The notes under the pieces: generated by a model | What the model saw: only the letters and a program-made list of their open reading frames with translations | Database searches by the model: none | Told to the model about the DNA's origin: nothing | Assembly (NCBI RefSeq): GCF_009720525.1 | Contig: NZ_CP043930.1 | Location: forward strand, 3,876,501-3,940,500 | Source: Gimesia benthica | GTDB taxonomy: Bacteria > Planctomycetota > Planctomycetia > Planctomycetales > Planctomycetaceae | Direction: 5' to 3' | Length of the DNA stretch: 64,000 bases | Part shown: piece after piece, positions 38,690 to 47,753 of the stretch | Layout: every line of letters begins with the position of its first letter | Position numbering within the stretch: the stretch's first letter is position 1 | Made by a program: the position numbers and the translations under genes

Positions 38690-38735
38690 AAAAAAACGAC
38701 TGCAGTCGGAACAGTAATGTTCCACTGCAGTCGTT
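38690..38735 (-). terminator. rho-independent terminator of the DUF1559 gene
   Basis: On the minus strand, a long hairpin (AACGACTGCAGT / ACTGCAGTCGTT outer stem with an inner GGAAC/GTTCC stem) is followed by seven T residues. It lies 44 bp after the stop codon at 38779. Confidence 0.88.
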
Positions 38736-38778
38736 CGAGTTTCAGCGATTCAAGTATCAGGCGGAGATCAGCCCGGGA

Positions 38779-39750
<972 letters not shown>

Positions 39751-39810
39751 AGCGATCTCCTCAAAACAGGGATGAGCAAAAACGAAAATAAAAGAATGCT
39801 TCATATATGA

Positions 39811-39826
39811 AGCAATCGGTGTGCCA
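39811..39826 (-). promoter_or_regulatory. sigma-54 (-24/-12) promoter, consensus match
   Basis: Read on the minus strand, TGGCACACCGATTGCT matches TGGCACR-N4-TTGCW at every defined position, with GG and GC exactly 10 bases apart. Transcription would start near 39800, giving a 50-nt leader that includes GAGGAG before the GTG start of the DUF1559 gene. Confidence 0.82.
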
Positions 39827-40053
39827 GAGTCAGAAGCCTGGTCTGTCAGTTAAGAAGGCATGTGGCTCTATAATCAATGCTAAAATCAGCTTAGGTATTT
39901 TTCGTTCGGAGCGGGTCGAAACGACACTGGTCAGTGCAAGCTCTAAAAACAGGAGGCTGTTCTCGGTAATGCCGTTTTTTAAGGCAGAGTTGGTGATGAC
40001 TGTACGTCAGCAGGGGTGAAGTTCTCTTGAGGCTGATGGGGAGGCGGGAAATG

Positions 40054-40087
40054 AAAAAAGGACTTACGACAACGTCGTAAGTCCTTT
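40054..40087 (-). terminator. rho-independent terminator of tRNA-Leu
   Basis: On the minus strand, a perfect 14-bp stem (AAAGGACTTACGAC / GTCGTAAGTCCTTT) with a 3-base loop, ending in a T-run, starts 9 bases after the tRNA 3' end. Confidence 0.9.
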
Positions 40088-40096
40088 AAATCAAGG

Positions 40097-40181
40097 TGCC
40101 CAAGAGAGGATTCGAACCTCCACGTCCTTTACGGACACTAGAACCTGAATCTAGCGCGTCTGCCAGTTCCGCCACTTGGGC
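40097..40181 (-). tRNA. tRNA-Leu (CAG anticodon)
   Basis: 85 nt folding as a class II tRNA. The acceptor stem is GCCCAAG/CTTGGGC, the D arm GGCGGAACTGGCAGACGC, the anticodon stem CTAGA/TCTAG around loop TTCAGGT (anticodon CAG, reading CUG), then a long variable arm (GTGTCCGTAAAGGACGT) and T-arm GAGGTTCGAATCCTC. The discriminator is A; the genomic bases that follow are CCT, so CCA is not fully encoded and must be completed by CCA-adding enzyme. Confidence 0.97.
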
Positions 40182-40366
40182 CTGTGGTGTATCCCTTGTG
40201 ATTGTATCGACTTATGTCGAAGGAATCTCAAGGAAAATGGGGCTGAAAATCTCAGCCTCACAGGGAAGCAGGTATGTTATAGAGTTTCGGCTGCTTTTTC
40301 CAGTCAACGGGACGCGAAAAATCCGATAAGAGGGCGTGGAAAATATCGGAATCTGACAAAATTGAT

Positions 40367-41110
40367 TCAGCTGTCAAAATCAACGGACCTGCAAGCCGGG
40401 TTGCGTTTCTGCCAGACTATATCGGTAACGCGAATGCGTTCGTTGAAAGTTCCGTCCCATTTGACCTTCAGACCAGCCTGCTCCAGTTCCTGCCGGATGA
40501 TTTTGCCGATTTCCGGTCCTCTGGACTCTTCGTCCTCTGCTTTGACTGGCCCAAACGCCAGATAAAGATCATCCCCGTCAACCACCCGTTCCAGATCCTG
40601 ATTGTGATAAAAGCAGTAACCGATGACGCTAGTGGGCTGGGGATGCTCCTTGAGAGTATCTTCGAAGATTTCGTAACCGTCGGACTGTGTGTTGCCGGCG
40701 TTCTGCAGGGCGATGATGCCCCGCTCGTTCAGTTTTGCGAAGACCTGATCCAGCTTGTCACAGTCGGTGACCTTGGGCCAGGTTTTCTGTGTCTGCATCC
40801 ATGCTTTGATCCGCTTATCGATGGCGGCGGAGACCTGGTCTGCGTCCAGGTTGGAATCGTAGTAGATTTCATCGCAGATGATGCGCATCAGGTCAGCCTT
40901 GTCATAAAAGCCGGCACGGACCAGCCAGTCGATCTCGCCAAGCACGCTTTGATCCTGCAGTGCGGAGGGTTCGTGCGCCGACGGTTCTGCCGGAACAGGC
41001 TGAGTCGGCTCTACTGTCGCTTGCGGTGGGACTTTGGTATTGGCGTTCTCACCACAACCGATGGGCAGGCAGGTGAGTAGAAGCAGTGTTTTCCACTTTC
41101 GGTTCATCAT
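40367..41110 (-). CDS. lipoprotein with a DUF6891-like domain
   Basis: A 247-residue protein with a lipoprotein signal (WKTLLLLTCLPIGC; lipidated Cys19), a Pro/Thr-rich linker and a globular domain starting near residue 55. NERGIIALQNAGNTQSDGYE, YCFYHNQDLERVV and LYLAFGPV recall a domain known as DUF6891 (recognised from memory, unverified). Function unknown. It is the downstream member of a minus-strand run with the four-Cys protein and the small membrane protein. Confidence 0.62.
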   Translation of the reverse strand: MMNRKWKTLLLLTCLPIGCGENANTKVPPQATVEPTQPVPAEPSAHEPSALQDQSVLGEIDWLVRAGFYDKADLMRIICDEIYYDSNLDADQVSAAIDKRIKAWMQTQKTWPKVTDCDKLDQVFAKLNERGIIALQNAGNTQSDGYEIFEDTLKEHPQPTSVIGYCFYHNQDLERVVDGDDLYLAFGPVKAEDEESRGPEIGKIIRQELEQAGLKVKWDGTFNERIRVTDIVWQKRNPACRSVDFDS

Positions 41111-41137
41111 TGGTGTTTCGTTTCGCTGTTCGGCGTC

Positions 41138-41812
41138 CTAACCACGATATCCCGTGCCAGGGACCCGGCGTTCAAATTCGTCACACAACCAGGTTTCCTG
41201 AACCTGGCGTTCAAAATGGTCATGTACGGGCCAGAAGTCCTCTTTCGATTTCACCTGCAGGTATTCCTGTTTAAGGTTTTTAAAACACATCATGCACCCG
41301 AATACCCCATTTCCCAGGGGACTGTAGTCTGAATACAAGCAATTAAAACAACTCTGGATAAAGGCTCCATCCGGTAGTTGCTTCTGAATTTCCAGAAGTA
41401 CATCTTCCATATCGCTCGGCTTTGCGGAAGAGGCATATTTGAGAGAGTCATACTCAAGAGTAATCTGGAATCCCTCTCGATCTATGCCTCCGCGTTCGTT
41501 TTGCTTTCCCAACTCAAAATGAACTAAAAGATCAACGTTAGATAATTTATTTCGCTCATTCACCAATACTGGAATTGTGAAATCAAAATTGCAGTCGATC
41601 AGACAGTCATGATGAAGTCGAAAACGATCTGGCAGCCCTGTGGTTTGTACCGGTTCCAGATCATCAAACATCTTTCCCACGAATTCCCAGCCGTCCATCT
41701 TGATGTGGATGTCTGAACCATCGTTGGTCATAGTTCCGACAATCGAGCCTTCCCGGTCTGTGTATCGAAAGGGATGCTGTTCCAGCGTCGGTTTTTCTGT
41801 CGGGGGATTCAC
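41138..41812 (-). CDS. hypothetical protein with a C-x2-C-x14-C-x2-C zinc-like site
   Basis: A 224-residue soluble protein. The first half is beta-rich (GSIVGTMTNDGSDIHIKMDG; FRLHHDCLIDCNFDFTIPVL). The second half carries SCFNCLYSDYSPLGNGVFGC followed by MMC, four Cys spaced as a zinc ribbon. Composition is more AT-rich than the neighbouring housekeeping genes. It overlaps the end of the small membrane protein gene by 4 bp, so the two are coupled. No function can be assigned; the pattern fits accessory or immunity-type proteins. Confidence 0.6.
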   Translation of the reverse strand: MNPPTEKPTLEQHPFRYTDREGSIVGTMTNDGSDIHIKMDGWEFVGKMFDDLEPVQTTGLPDRFRLHHDCLIDCNFDFTIPVLVNERNKLSNVDLLVHFELGKQNERGGIDREGFQITLEYDSLKYASSAKPSDMEDVLLEIQKQLPDGAFIQSCFNCLYSDYSPLGNGVFGCMMCFKNLKQEYLQVKSKEDFWPVHDHFERQVQETWLCDEFERRVPGTGYRG

Positions 41813-42066
41813 TTCTGATTCTTTCTCAACAGGTACTGCAGGAAGGAGCCGATGCCGGCGAACTTATATTCGGGGTCGACGTATTTTTCGATGACGTAGA
41901 ACATGAAGTAATACAGGCGGGCGGAAGACCAGACGATAAGCAGGAGCAGTGCCGCGATCTGCCAGGAACGGGTTTCGAAGAGAATCAGTCCCGCGGCGAA
42001 AAGCAGGATCATCAGGAACAGGAATCCCTTGAGGTAGATCAGTTGTCGGCTTTTGAGGTCGGCCAT
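41809..42066 (-). CDS. small two-helix membrane protein
   Basis: An 85-residue protein with two membrane helices (about 12-30, LKGFLFLMILLFAAGLIL; about 36-56, IAALLLLIVWSSARLYYFMF) and short basic ends (LRKNQK). The ATG at 42066 is followed by a polar MADLKSRQ start. It overlaps the next gene by 4 bp and is the first gene of this minus-strand run. No family is recognised. Confidence 0.6.
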   Translation of the reverse strand: MADLKSRQLIYLKGFLFLMILLFAAGLILFETRSWQIAALLLLIVWSSARLYYFMFYVIEKYVDPEYKFAGIGSFLQYLLRKNQK

Positions 42067-42335
42067 GGAAAATGAAAACTAGAACAAATCCGCTATGAAT
42101 GGCATAGAAAGATTGATCGCACTCAATGAAACAGAATCACATAAGACGGAATAGAAAACAGCGTGACGTATTTTCACATATCCATTAGACTTAATTCAAG
42201 TGCATTATTTTCTGGTTGTTTTTGGAGAGCAGCATGCGATTCTTGATGTTGTTGTTAACGGGATACCTGTTTGTGGTGTAGTTCCTTGCAATTCTGTTCG
42301 TGATAAATGCTTCCGTGGACTGGTATGATTTCAGT

Positions 42336-42584
42336 ATGATCAAACCACAGCTTACCGACGAACAACGACAGGCACTCGATCAGCACCATGGGCTGCTGCA
42401 GGTCGACGAAGAAGGAAGAAAGTACATTCTGATGTCGATGGAAGTTTATCGGGAACTGATGGGAGTGGGGACTGATGCAGAACTCCAATCTTCCTTAAAG
42501 GCCTTAGAGACAGGCCTGGCTGATATTGAAGCTGGCCGCACCCGTCCTTTCCGTGATGTTCTGGCTGAACTTGACAGCGAATGA
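42336..42584 (+). CDS. Phd/YefM-like antitoxin (orphan)
   Basis: An 82-residue acidic protein: an N-terminal LTDEQRQALDQHHGLLQV stretch, a beta segment (RKYILMSMEVYRELMG) and a C-terminal acidic helix (SLKALETGLADIEAGRTRPF) ending in DVLAELDSE. This is the layout of antitoxins paired with RelE/ParE toxins, where the C-terminal helix wraps the toxin. The stop overlaps the ATG of the toxin remnant by 4 bp. As the toxin is broken, the antitoxin is probably an orphan. ATG at 42336 is preferred to the GTG-less longer frame. Confidence 0.7.
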   Translation: MIKPQLTDEQRQALDQHHGLLQVDEEGRKYILMSMEVYRELMGVGTDAELQSSLKALETGLADIEAGRTRPFRDVLAELDSE

Positions 42585-42805
42585 GTTACCGGGTTGAGCT
42601 TTCTCGTCAGGCCGAAACGGACATCAGGGCGACCTATGCTTATATCCGTGAGCACGGACCCGCTAACCCGAGTGCTTGCTGCGCTCGGCCCGAATTGCAT
42701 TCGGGCTTACCCGCTGAGGATCGCTCTCGATTTAAAGAGACGATGTGCGCGTTTAGTGTCTGTCTGGAACCTATCAAAGCAGCTGGTTCAACCGGTCTGC
42801 GATGA
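42581..42805 (+). pseudogene. ParE/RelE-type toxin, truncated by a REP-like repeat
   Basis: The first 30 codons encode a typical ParE start (YRVELSRQAETDIRATYAYI then REHGPANP). At 42668 the sequence switches to the repeat also found at 24508-24551, and the remaining codons (ACCARPELHSGL...) are repeat-derived or unrelated; the C-terminal strand and basic residues of the toxin are missing. The frame reaches a stop at 42805, inside the end of the convergent protease gene. Not expected to be toxic. Confidence 0.7.
42668..42712. repeat. single REP-like repeat copy
   Basis: About 45 bp matching the right arm of the 24.4-kb element: GCTGCGCTCGGCCCGAATT is identical over 19 bases, followed by a G/A difference and CATTCGG. 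It contains the small palindrome CCGAATTGCATTCGG. It lies inside the toxin gene. Confidence 0.72.
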
Positions 42806-43739
42806 GAGTGGAGGGGACGGCGTAGTTGGCGACCGAAAAGGTTCCGGTAAAATGAATGCCGACGACTTCCCCGGTCGATAAATTGACGACGGGCGAGCCG
42901 GAGCTGCCTTCGAGTGTGGAACAGTCGTGCGTGAGCTGTGACTCTTCCACCGTTTTCACTTTGCCCGGGGAGAGGCGTTTGACGCCAAAGATGCCCTGGA
43001 ACAATTCTGTAATCGCTGGCCAGTTCTGCTCGCCGCTGGTTCCTCGCGGGTAGCCGATGGCGGCGACATCCGTACCTGGAGCGACGTCTGCTGCCAGTTG
43101 GAGTGGTGTGGCGGGGTTGTGTACTCCCATGGTGTTGATCTGTTGTACCTGGAAAAATGCCAGGTCAGGATCATCTCCCGGTTCGATATAGAGTACGTCC
43201 ACGAGTTCAAACTCTTCTTCGAGTGGCGAGTGGTGTTCTTCGCGAAAGTCAACGTGTGCACTCATCAGCTTTAACTGCCGGTTCTTGCGAAAGCGAAAGC
43301 CTATGTTCGACTTCCGGGCGAATTCGATTGCGACGTGCCTGTTCGTTACCATGATCTCCGGTGCGACCAGCCAGCCGGTTCCGACCCAGGCCAGACTGTC
43401 GTGATTTTTGACTTCAATTCTACCGGTAGAGGCAATCGCCCGTTCGAGGTTCTCTTTCGCCTGGCTCAACTTCTGCTTCCAGATTTCAGAGAGAGGAACC
43501 TGATAGCTTCCGTTCTGCACAAACAGGGCCGGGCGAATGAATTCCTGCAGAGCCGTTCCCCCTTCGATGACATCCAGGTCGACGACTTGCATGTCTGTGA
43601 TCACGGCGCTGATTTTGTCAAAGGTTAAAACCTGCGAGAACCGCAAGTCGGGTCTGACAGGCAGGCTTCCTGTACGGAGTTTGCCCAGTGTTTCCCGGGC
43701 GAGTGCTTCATCGTTGCGGAGAACGTCGAGATAAGGCAT
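42774..43739 (-). CDS. trypsin-like serine protease with N-terminal helical domain
   Basis: A 321-residue protein without a signal peptide, so probably cytoplasmic. The first ~110 residues are helical, with no recognised domain (LSEIWKQKLSQAKENLERAI). The chymotrypsin-fold domain follows with the full triad: His135 in MVTNRHVA, Asp192 in DPDLAFFQV and Ser280 in EGSSGSPVV. The C terminus reads HFTGTFSVANYAVPSTLI. It is encoded 140 bp downstream of a second trypsin-like protease on the same strand. Such peptidases occur in bacterial conflict or signalling systems, but no partner domain is identifiable. The ATG at 43739 is chosen. Confidence 0.8.
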   Translation of the reverse strand: MPYLDVLRNDEALARETLGKLRTGSLPVRPDLRFSQVLTFDKISAVITDMQVVDLDVIEGGTALQEFIRPALFVQNGSYQVPLSEIWKQKLSQAKENLERAIASTGRIEVKNHDSLAWVGTGWLVAPEIMVTNRHVAIEFARKSNIGFRFRKNRQLKLMSAHVDFREEHHSPLEEEFELVDVLYIEPGDDPDLAFFQVQQINTMGVHNPATPLQLAADVAPGTDVAAIGYPRGTSGEQNWPAITELFQGIFGVKRLSPGKVKTVEESQLTHDCSTLEGSSGSPVVNLSTGEVVGIHFTGTFSVANYAVPSTLIADRLNQLL

Positions 43740-43879
43740 GTGCGTATTCCCATTGATAATGCCCGTTACCACAGTCTGCGATCAGCTGTATCGACAGAGA
43801 ACATGATCCGGACACTGAGAGACCTGGCGGGCAACCTCACTCCCAGCATCCGGACAGTTCAATTCAGGTAGCACATTGC

Positions 43880-45355
43880 TTATTTGCCGGCCTTATAGGC
43901 GCTGGCACCTGCGGCGACACCGGCGAGAAAGACGCCTGCGAGAACCGGCAGGGCTTCAGTTTCCGGCTGAATGGTAGCGAAATATCGCTGCTGGTCGGGG
44001 TCAGTGACATCGAACAGGCCGTGCACGCCTCGATATAACGATTCAATACAGTTGGCATTCTCAACGTGTACTTTAATGCCACCCGAAACAGTGCCGACCG
44101 GTGTGGCGAGTCCGACGCCTCCACTACCATTGAAGCTGAATCCTTCCACAGAAAGTCCGACGCCGAAATCTCCTCTGCCAACCGGAGTAAAGACGGTGCC
44201 TCCTCCGCTGATACGGAAGCCTTCCATGCTGAGTGTGAAGTCTGTTGTGGTGAGAGTATTCGGGCCGGCGGCGGCCATGTTTTCTTTACTCGTCACGTGA
44301 CCCCAGTGAGCGGCTGCTGCACCGGCGGCAACCCCAGCGGCAGCGACGAGCACCGGTACGACTTCCTGGTCGCAAGTGGCACTGAGGTTCGAGAATGATT
44401 TCTGCAGCGTCAGGATGTCATCATAGAACCCGGGTGTGCCCCCTGGACATTGAAATGCATTATTCATGCGTTGCAATTCGACTTCACTGACTTCTTCATC
44501 TCCGGCCAGGACCGCTTTGACATAACTGGCGACGCGTCCCCGGTTGAGCCAGAGTACGGCTGCGTCATCCAGCAGGGCTTCATGGCTCTGCAGTCCCATT
44601 TCAGCCGCGACATCGGAATGATTTGTGACGAGGTCATGCACAATCGCTGAGAGCAGAATGCCTTCATTGAGGATCTTTGTTTCCCCATTGATAAACTGGG
44701 GGCCACCTGCGTGATGCAGGGCAAATGGGCTGAAGTCGATCCCTCCCAGAACCGGAGAGCCGGATGATCCGGGTTCGGTATCACTGGTATACCAGACCAG
44801 TGTCTCACTGAGTTTGGCGAGTTCATTTTCGAAGCCGCTGAACTCTTTTTTCCGTCCGCCGGGATGCTGAATGACGACCGGGAAGTGCGTATTAATGTCA
44901 CCCGGTTGGGGAGGTGTGGCTTTGGAGATATCGAAAAAGCCATAATCCTGCTCGGCGTTTCCGGCCAGTTTCAGAATCGTATAATCGAGGGCAGCATTGG
45001 TGACCAGCATTTCTTCGATGTCAAATGCGCGGGGGACGAGCGGGTTTCCATTGATGTCGTCTTCATACTGAAATTGTACCCGTGAATCTTCGGCGGTATG
45101 TGCATTGGAGATGACGTGATTATTGGTGATCACAAAACCGCCATTGACAATCCAGCCGGTTCCCAGCCCGGAGGGAGTAATGATGCGGGCAACGGCACGG
45201 CTAACTTGGGTTCCTCGCTGGAACCAGGCGATGGGCACTTTGTTATCGAATTGTCCGGCGGTTTTTTCCAGCCCTTCCACACTGAGGGCTTCTCTACCAT
45301 TTTTGAATTTCTTGCGATCGGGAGCTGGTAGTTTGATACTTTTTTGAACTGTCAT
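43880..45355 (-). CDS. trypsin-like serine protease with a duplicated glycine-zipper tail
   Basis: A 491-residue protein without a signal peptide. The N-terminal ~215 residues are a V8/trypsin-like peptidase with triad His80 (VITNNHVI), Asp124 (ALDYTILKL) and Ser198 (PGSSGSPVLGG). A helical region (about 240-330) follows, then two similar Ala/Gly-rich hydrophobic segments (PVLVAAAGVAAGAAAAHWG at 334-352; PVLAGVFLAGVAAGASAYK at 470-488), separated by a Gly-rich beta part with two related units (SMEGFRISGGGTVFTPVG; SVEGFSFNGSGGVGLATPVG). The tail could insert in membranes. ATG at 45355 with AGGGGAAA upstream. Confidence 0.8.
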   Translation of the reverse strand: MTVQKSIKLPAPDRKKFKNGREALSVEGLEKTAGQFDNKVPIAWFQRGTQVSRAVARIITPSGLGTGWIVNGGFVITNNHVISNAHTAEDSRVQFQYEDDINGNPLVPRAFDIEEMLVTNAALDYTILKLAGNAEQDYGFFDISKATPPQPGDINTHFPVVIQHPGGRKKEFSGFENELAKLSETLVWYTSDTEPGSSGSPVLGGIDFSPFALHHAGGPQFINGETKILNEGILLSAIVHDLVTNHSDVAAEMGLQSHEALLDDAAVLWLNRGRVASYVKAVLAGDEEVSEVELQRMNNAFQCPGGTPGFYDDILTLQKSFSNLSATCDQEVVPVLVAAAGVAAGAAAAHWGHVTSKENMAAAGPNTLTTTDFTLSMEGFRISGGGTVFTPVGRGDFGVGLSVEGFSFNGSGGVGLATPVGTVSGGIKVHVENANCIESLYRGVHGLFDVTDPDQQRYFATIQPETEALPVLAGVFLAGVAAGASAYKAGK

Positions 45356-45884
45356 TTGAGTTTCCCCTGAAAAGCAGACATGAAAAAAGAGAATTTCCAT
45401 CTCAACAGAGACGCTGCAAGATGTGTTAGACGACAATCAAGAAATTCCGATTTGCTACATGGGTTTGAACATTCATGTGTGTTCAACATGGAGCAGACGT
45501 TAACGAATACAGAAATGAATCAGGTCAGGTCCTGATGTTGGCCTGACAGATCAGAGTCGATTGAATGCTGGATTCACGGTTTGAACTTCCGTGCGAGTAT
45601 TTGTGCCAACGTCATCCTGGGGCATTACTGAAACCGCAAATCCGACGGAAAACTGATCAATGGGAATTGTTTATTATTGAAGAATTAAAAAGGGACCCAC
45701 GCTGGAAGACCAAAGTTGATTTCAAACTGGTGCGCGGGGACTGCTGTTGCAGCTCAAAAGAAGAGGTGGCTTCAGACATGAATGGATTCATGTCGCCGTG
45801 GTCTGTTACACTGCTTGAGAGTTGTGGTACCCGAAATCGGGTGCCGCTGGCTTGCTCATCGACGCCGCTCACCTCCAGTAACGG
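45356..45884. other. intergenic region upstream of the protease pair
   Basis: 529 bp between divergent genes. A 107-codon plus-strand frame (45565-45888) is present but has no coding character, although its stop overlaps the next ATG. The protease-proximal half is AT-rich and may hold its promoter. No RNA gene or repeat is seen. Confidence 0.35.
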
Positions 45885-46175
45885 ATGAAAACCATGGCCG
45901 GGGCCCCGATGCCTGTTTCCAAGCTGCTGACGATTTTCGCGGTGGGACTGCTGGCGGCTGCGGTGTGGCATATCGTACTTGTGGCCGGGCAGATCCGGCT
46001 GGAAATCCTTCCGGCGTTGAGCTGCGGACTGCTGGTCGGGTTGTTGATTGCAGCAGGGGGCGTTCTGAGGAAGCATCCCTGGTGGGGACTGGGTCTGGGA
46101 GCCGTTGCCTGTTATCTGCTGACGCTGGGATACGTGGTCTTCGTGAAGGGGATTCCCCTGGAATGGTTCTATTAA
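45885..46175 (+). CDS. small three-helix membrane protein
   Basis: A 96-residue protein with three hydrophobic helices (LLTIFAVGLLAAAVWHIVL; LEILPALSCGLLVGLLIAA; LGLGAVACYLLTLGYVVF). ATG at 45885 or at internal Met4/Met9. It precedes the CLC gene by 95 bp on the same strand. No family is recognised, but the regular helix pattern supports coding. Confidence 0.55.
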   Translation: MKTMAGAPMPVSKLLTIFAVGLLAAAVWHIVLVAGQIRLEILPALSCGLLVGLLIAAGGVLRKHPWWGLGLGAVACYLLTLGYVVFVKGIPLEWFY

Positions 46176-46270
46176 ATCAGGGCTGGCTGGTGTACCATTG
46201 GGCCTCGAAAACTGCTATCTTACCCGTGTTGCGTATCTAGTGAGAAATGATTTTCACGAAAGCCTGAGGA

Positions 46271-47653
46271 ATGGATGTAAACAAGGTGGAAGCCAGGCTG
46301 CGTCGGCACCTGGAGCTCAAACAAGCGATGTGGATTTATCTGCTGGCGCTGATCATTGGACTGGGCGTCGGTACGCTGGGGGCGGCCTTTCATTATTGTG
46401 TCGAACAGTCCATTCAGATCTATCAACTGATCGTGGAATTCCTCTCCGGTTATTCACTGCTGACAGTGCTTGTGGCAGCAGTCGTGGGTGCCGTGATGGT
46501 CGCCCTCTCGGCCGTACTCGTCCGCAAGTATGCACCAGAGACTGCGGGGAGTGGTATCCAGGAAATTGAAGGCGTGATGGGGGAGCTGATGATGCTCCGC
46601 TGGAGGAGCGTGTTGCCGGTGAAGTTTATCGGCGGCGTGCTTTCGATGGGCGCGGGACTGGTCTTGGGACGGGAAGGTCCCACGATTCACCTGGGGGGCT
46701 GCATTGGTCAGATTGTAGCAGAGCGGGCGCGTTCGGATAATCATACTTTGAATACGCTGCTGGCTGCAGGCGCCACCGCGGGATTAAGCGTGGCATTCAG
46801 CGCGCCGCTGGGAGCGATCCTGTTCATGATCGAAGAGGTACGTCACCGGTTCCAGTACAGCTTCGTGGCCCTGCATGCAGTGATCATTGCGAGTATCACT
46901 GCGAACCTGATTAACGACCAGGTGTTTGGTACCCTGCCCCAGTTACCGGCTCAGCTGCAGGCCTCGCTGCCTAAAATGGTGCCGCCGGAAAATATGCTGC
47001 TCACCTTTGTATTGACCCTGTTGCTGGGCGCGCTGATTGGTGCGCTGGGAGCGGGCTTCAATACGGTGCTACTGAAATGTCTGCATACAGCCGATCGCTT
47101 GAGTGCCAAAACGATGCTGTTGATCGCGGCTTCTGTGGGTGCGGTTGTGGGGGCTCTGATGGTCAGCGCACCGGATTATGTTGGCGGTGGTGAAGCGCTG
47201 GTGAAAGAGATCTTTGTCGAATCGCCTGTGCTCGGCGTGCTGATGGCACTGCTGGTGGTGCGGGCGGTGATGACCTTTCTGAGTTATTCCATGGGTGTGC
47301 CGGGGGGAATCTTCGCTCCCATGCTGGCCCTGGGGGCACTTTTGGGAACGAGTTTCGGATCACTGGCGAATCAACTGATTCCCCAGGTCGAATTGCAGGC
47401 GGCTGCGTTTGCGGTCGCCGCGATGGGGGCTTTGTTTGCTGCGACCGTGCGGGCACCGCTGACGGGAATCGTATTGGTTGCTGAAATGACTGCCAGCTTC
47501 CAGTTACTGCCGGCGATGATCGTCACCTGCATGACGGCCAGTATTGTTGCCCAGTCCCTGGGAAGTCGTCCCGTGTATGACCTGCTGCTGGAGCGGACGC
47601 TCCAGCGCCGCGGGTTACCACCTGAGACAGATGATACAGAAGAGTCCGCTTGA
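46271..47653 (+). CDS. CLC-family chloride/proton antiporter
   Basis: A 460-residue CLC protein without CBS domains. Selectivity motifs: GSGIQEIEG (usual GSGIP has Gln for Pro here), GREGPTIHLGG with the gating Glu, and GVPGGIFAPMLALGA. A Glu pair in FMIEEVRHRF corresponds to the internal proton-transfer Glu of E. coli ClcA, so a Cl-/H+ exchanger is more likely than a channel. Ten or more membrane helices fill the chain. ATG at 46271. It may be co-transcribed with the small membrane protein upstream. Confidence 0.93.
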   Translation: MDVNKVEARLRRHLELKQAMWIYLLALIIGLGVGTLGAAFHYCVEQSIQIYQLIVEFLSGYSLLTVLVAAVVGAVMVALSAVLVRKYAPETAGSGIQEIEGVMGELMMLRWRSVLPVKFIGGVLSMGAGLVLGREGPTIHLGGCIGQIVAERARSDNHTLNTLLAAGATAGLSVAFSAPLGAILFMIEEVRHRFQYSFVALHAVIIASITANLINDQVFGTLPQLPAQLQASLPKMVPPENMLLTFVLTLLLGALIGALGAGFNTVLLKCLHTADRLSAKTMLLIAASVGAVVGALMVSAPDYVGGGEALVKEIFVESPVLGVLMALLVVRAVMTFLSYSMGVPGGIFAPMLALGALLGTSFGSLANQLIPQVELQAAAFAVAAMGALFAATVRAPLTGIVLVAEMTASFQLLPAMIVTCMTASIVAQSLGSRPVYDLLLERTLQRRGLPPETDDTEESA

Positions 47654-47753
47654 GTATGTGCTTTCACGCGTGTTCAACGGAATAATTGAAAAACGGATTG
47701 GTAAAGCGCAAGCGTTTATGAGCTGGCTTTTCCTGAAAGGATGATAGGGAAAC

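Noticed and set aside
45565-45888. 107-codon plus-strand frame whose stop overlaps the ATG of the small membrane protein
   Set aside because: The ATGA overlap is tempting, but the translation changes character repeatedly and has no ribosome site or motif.
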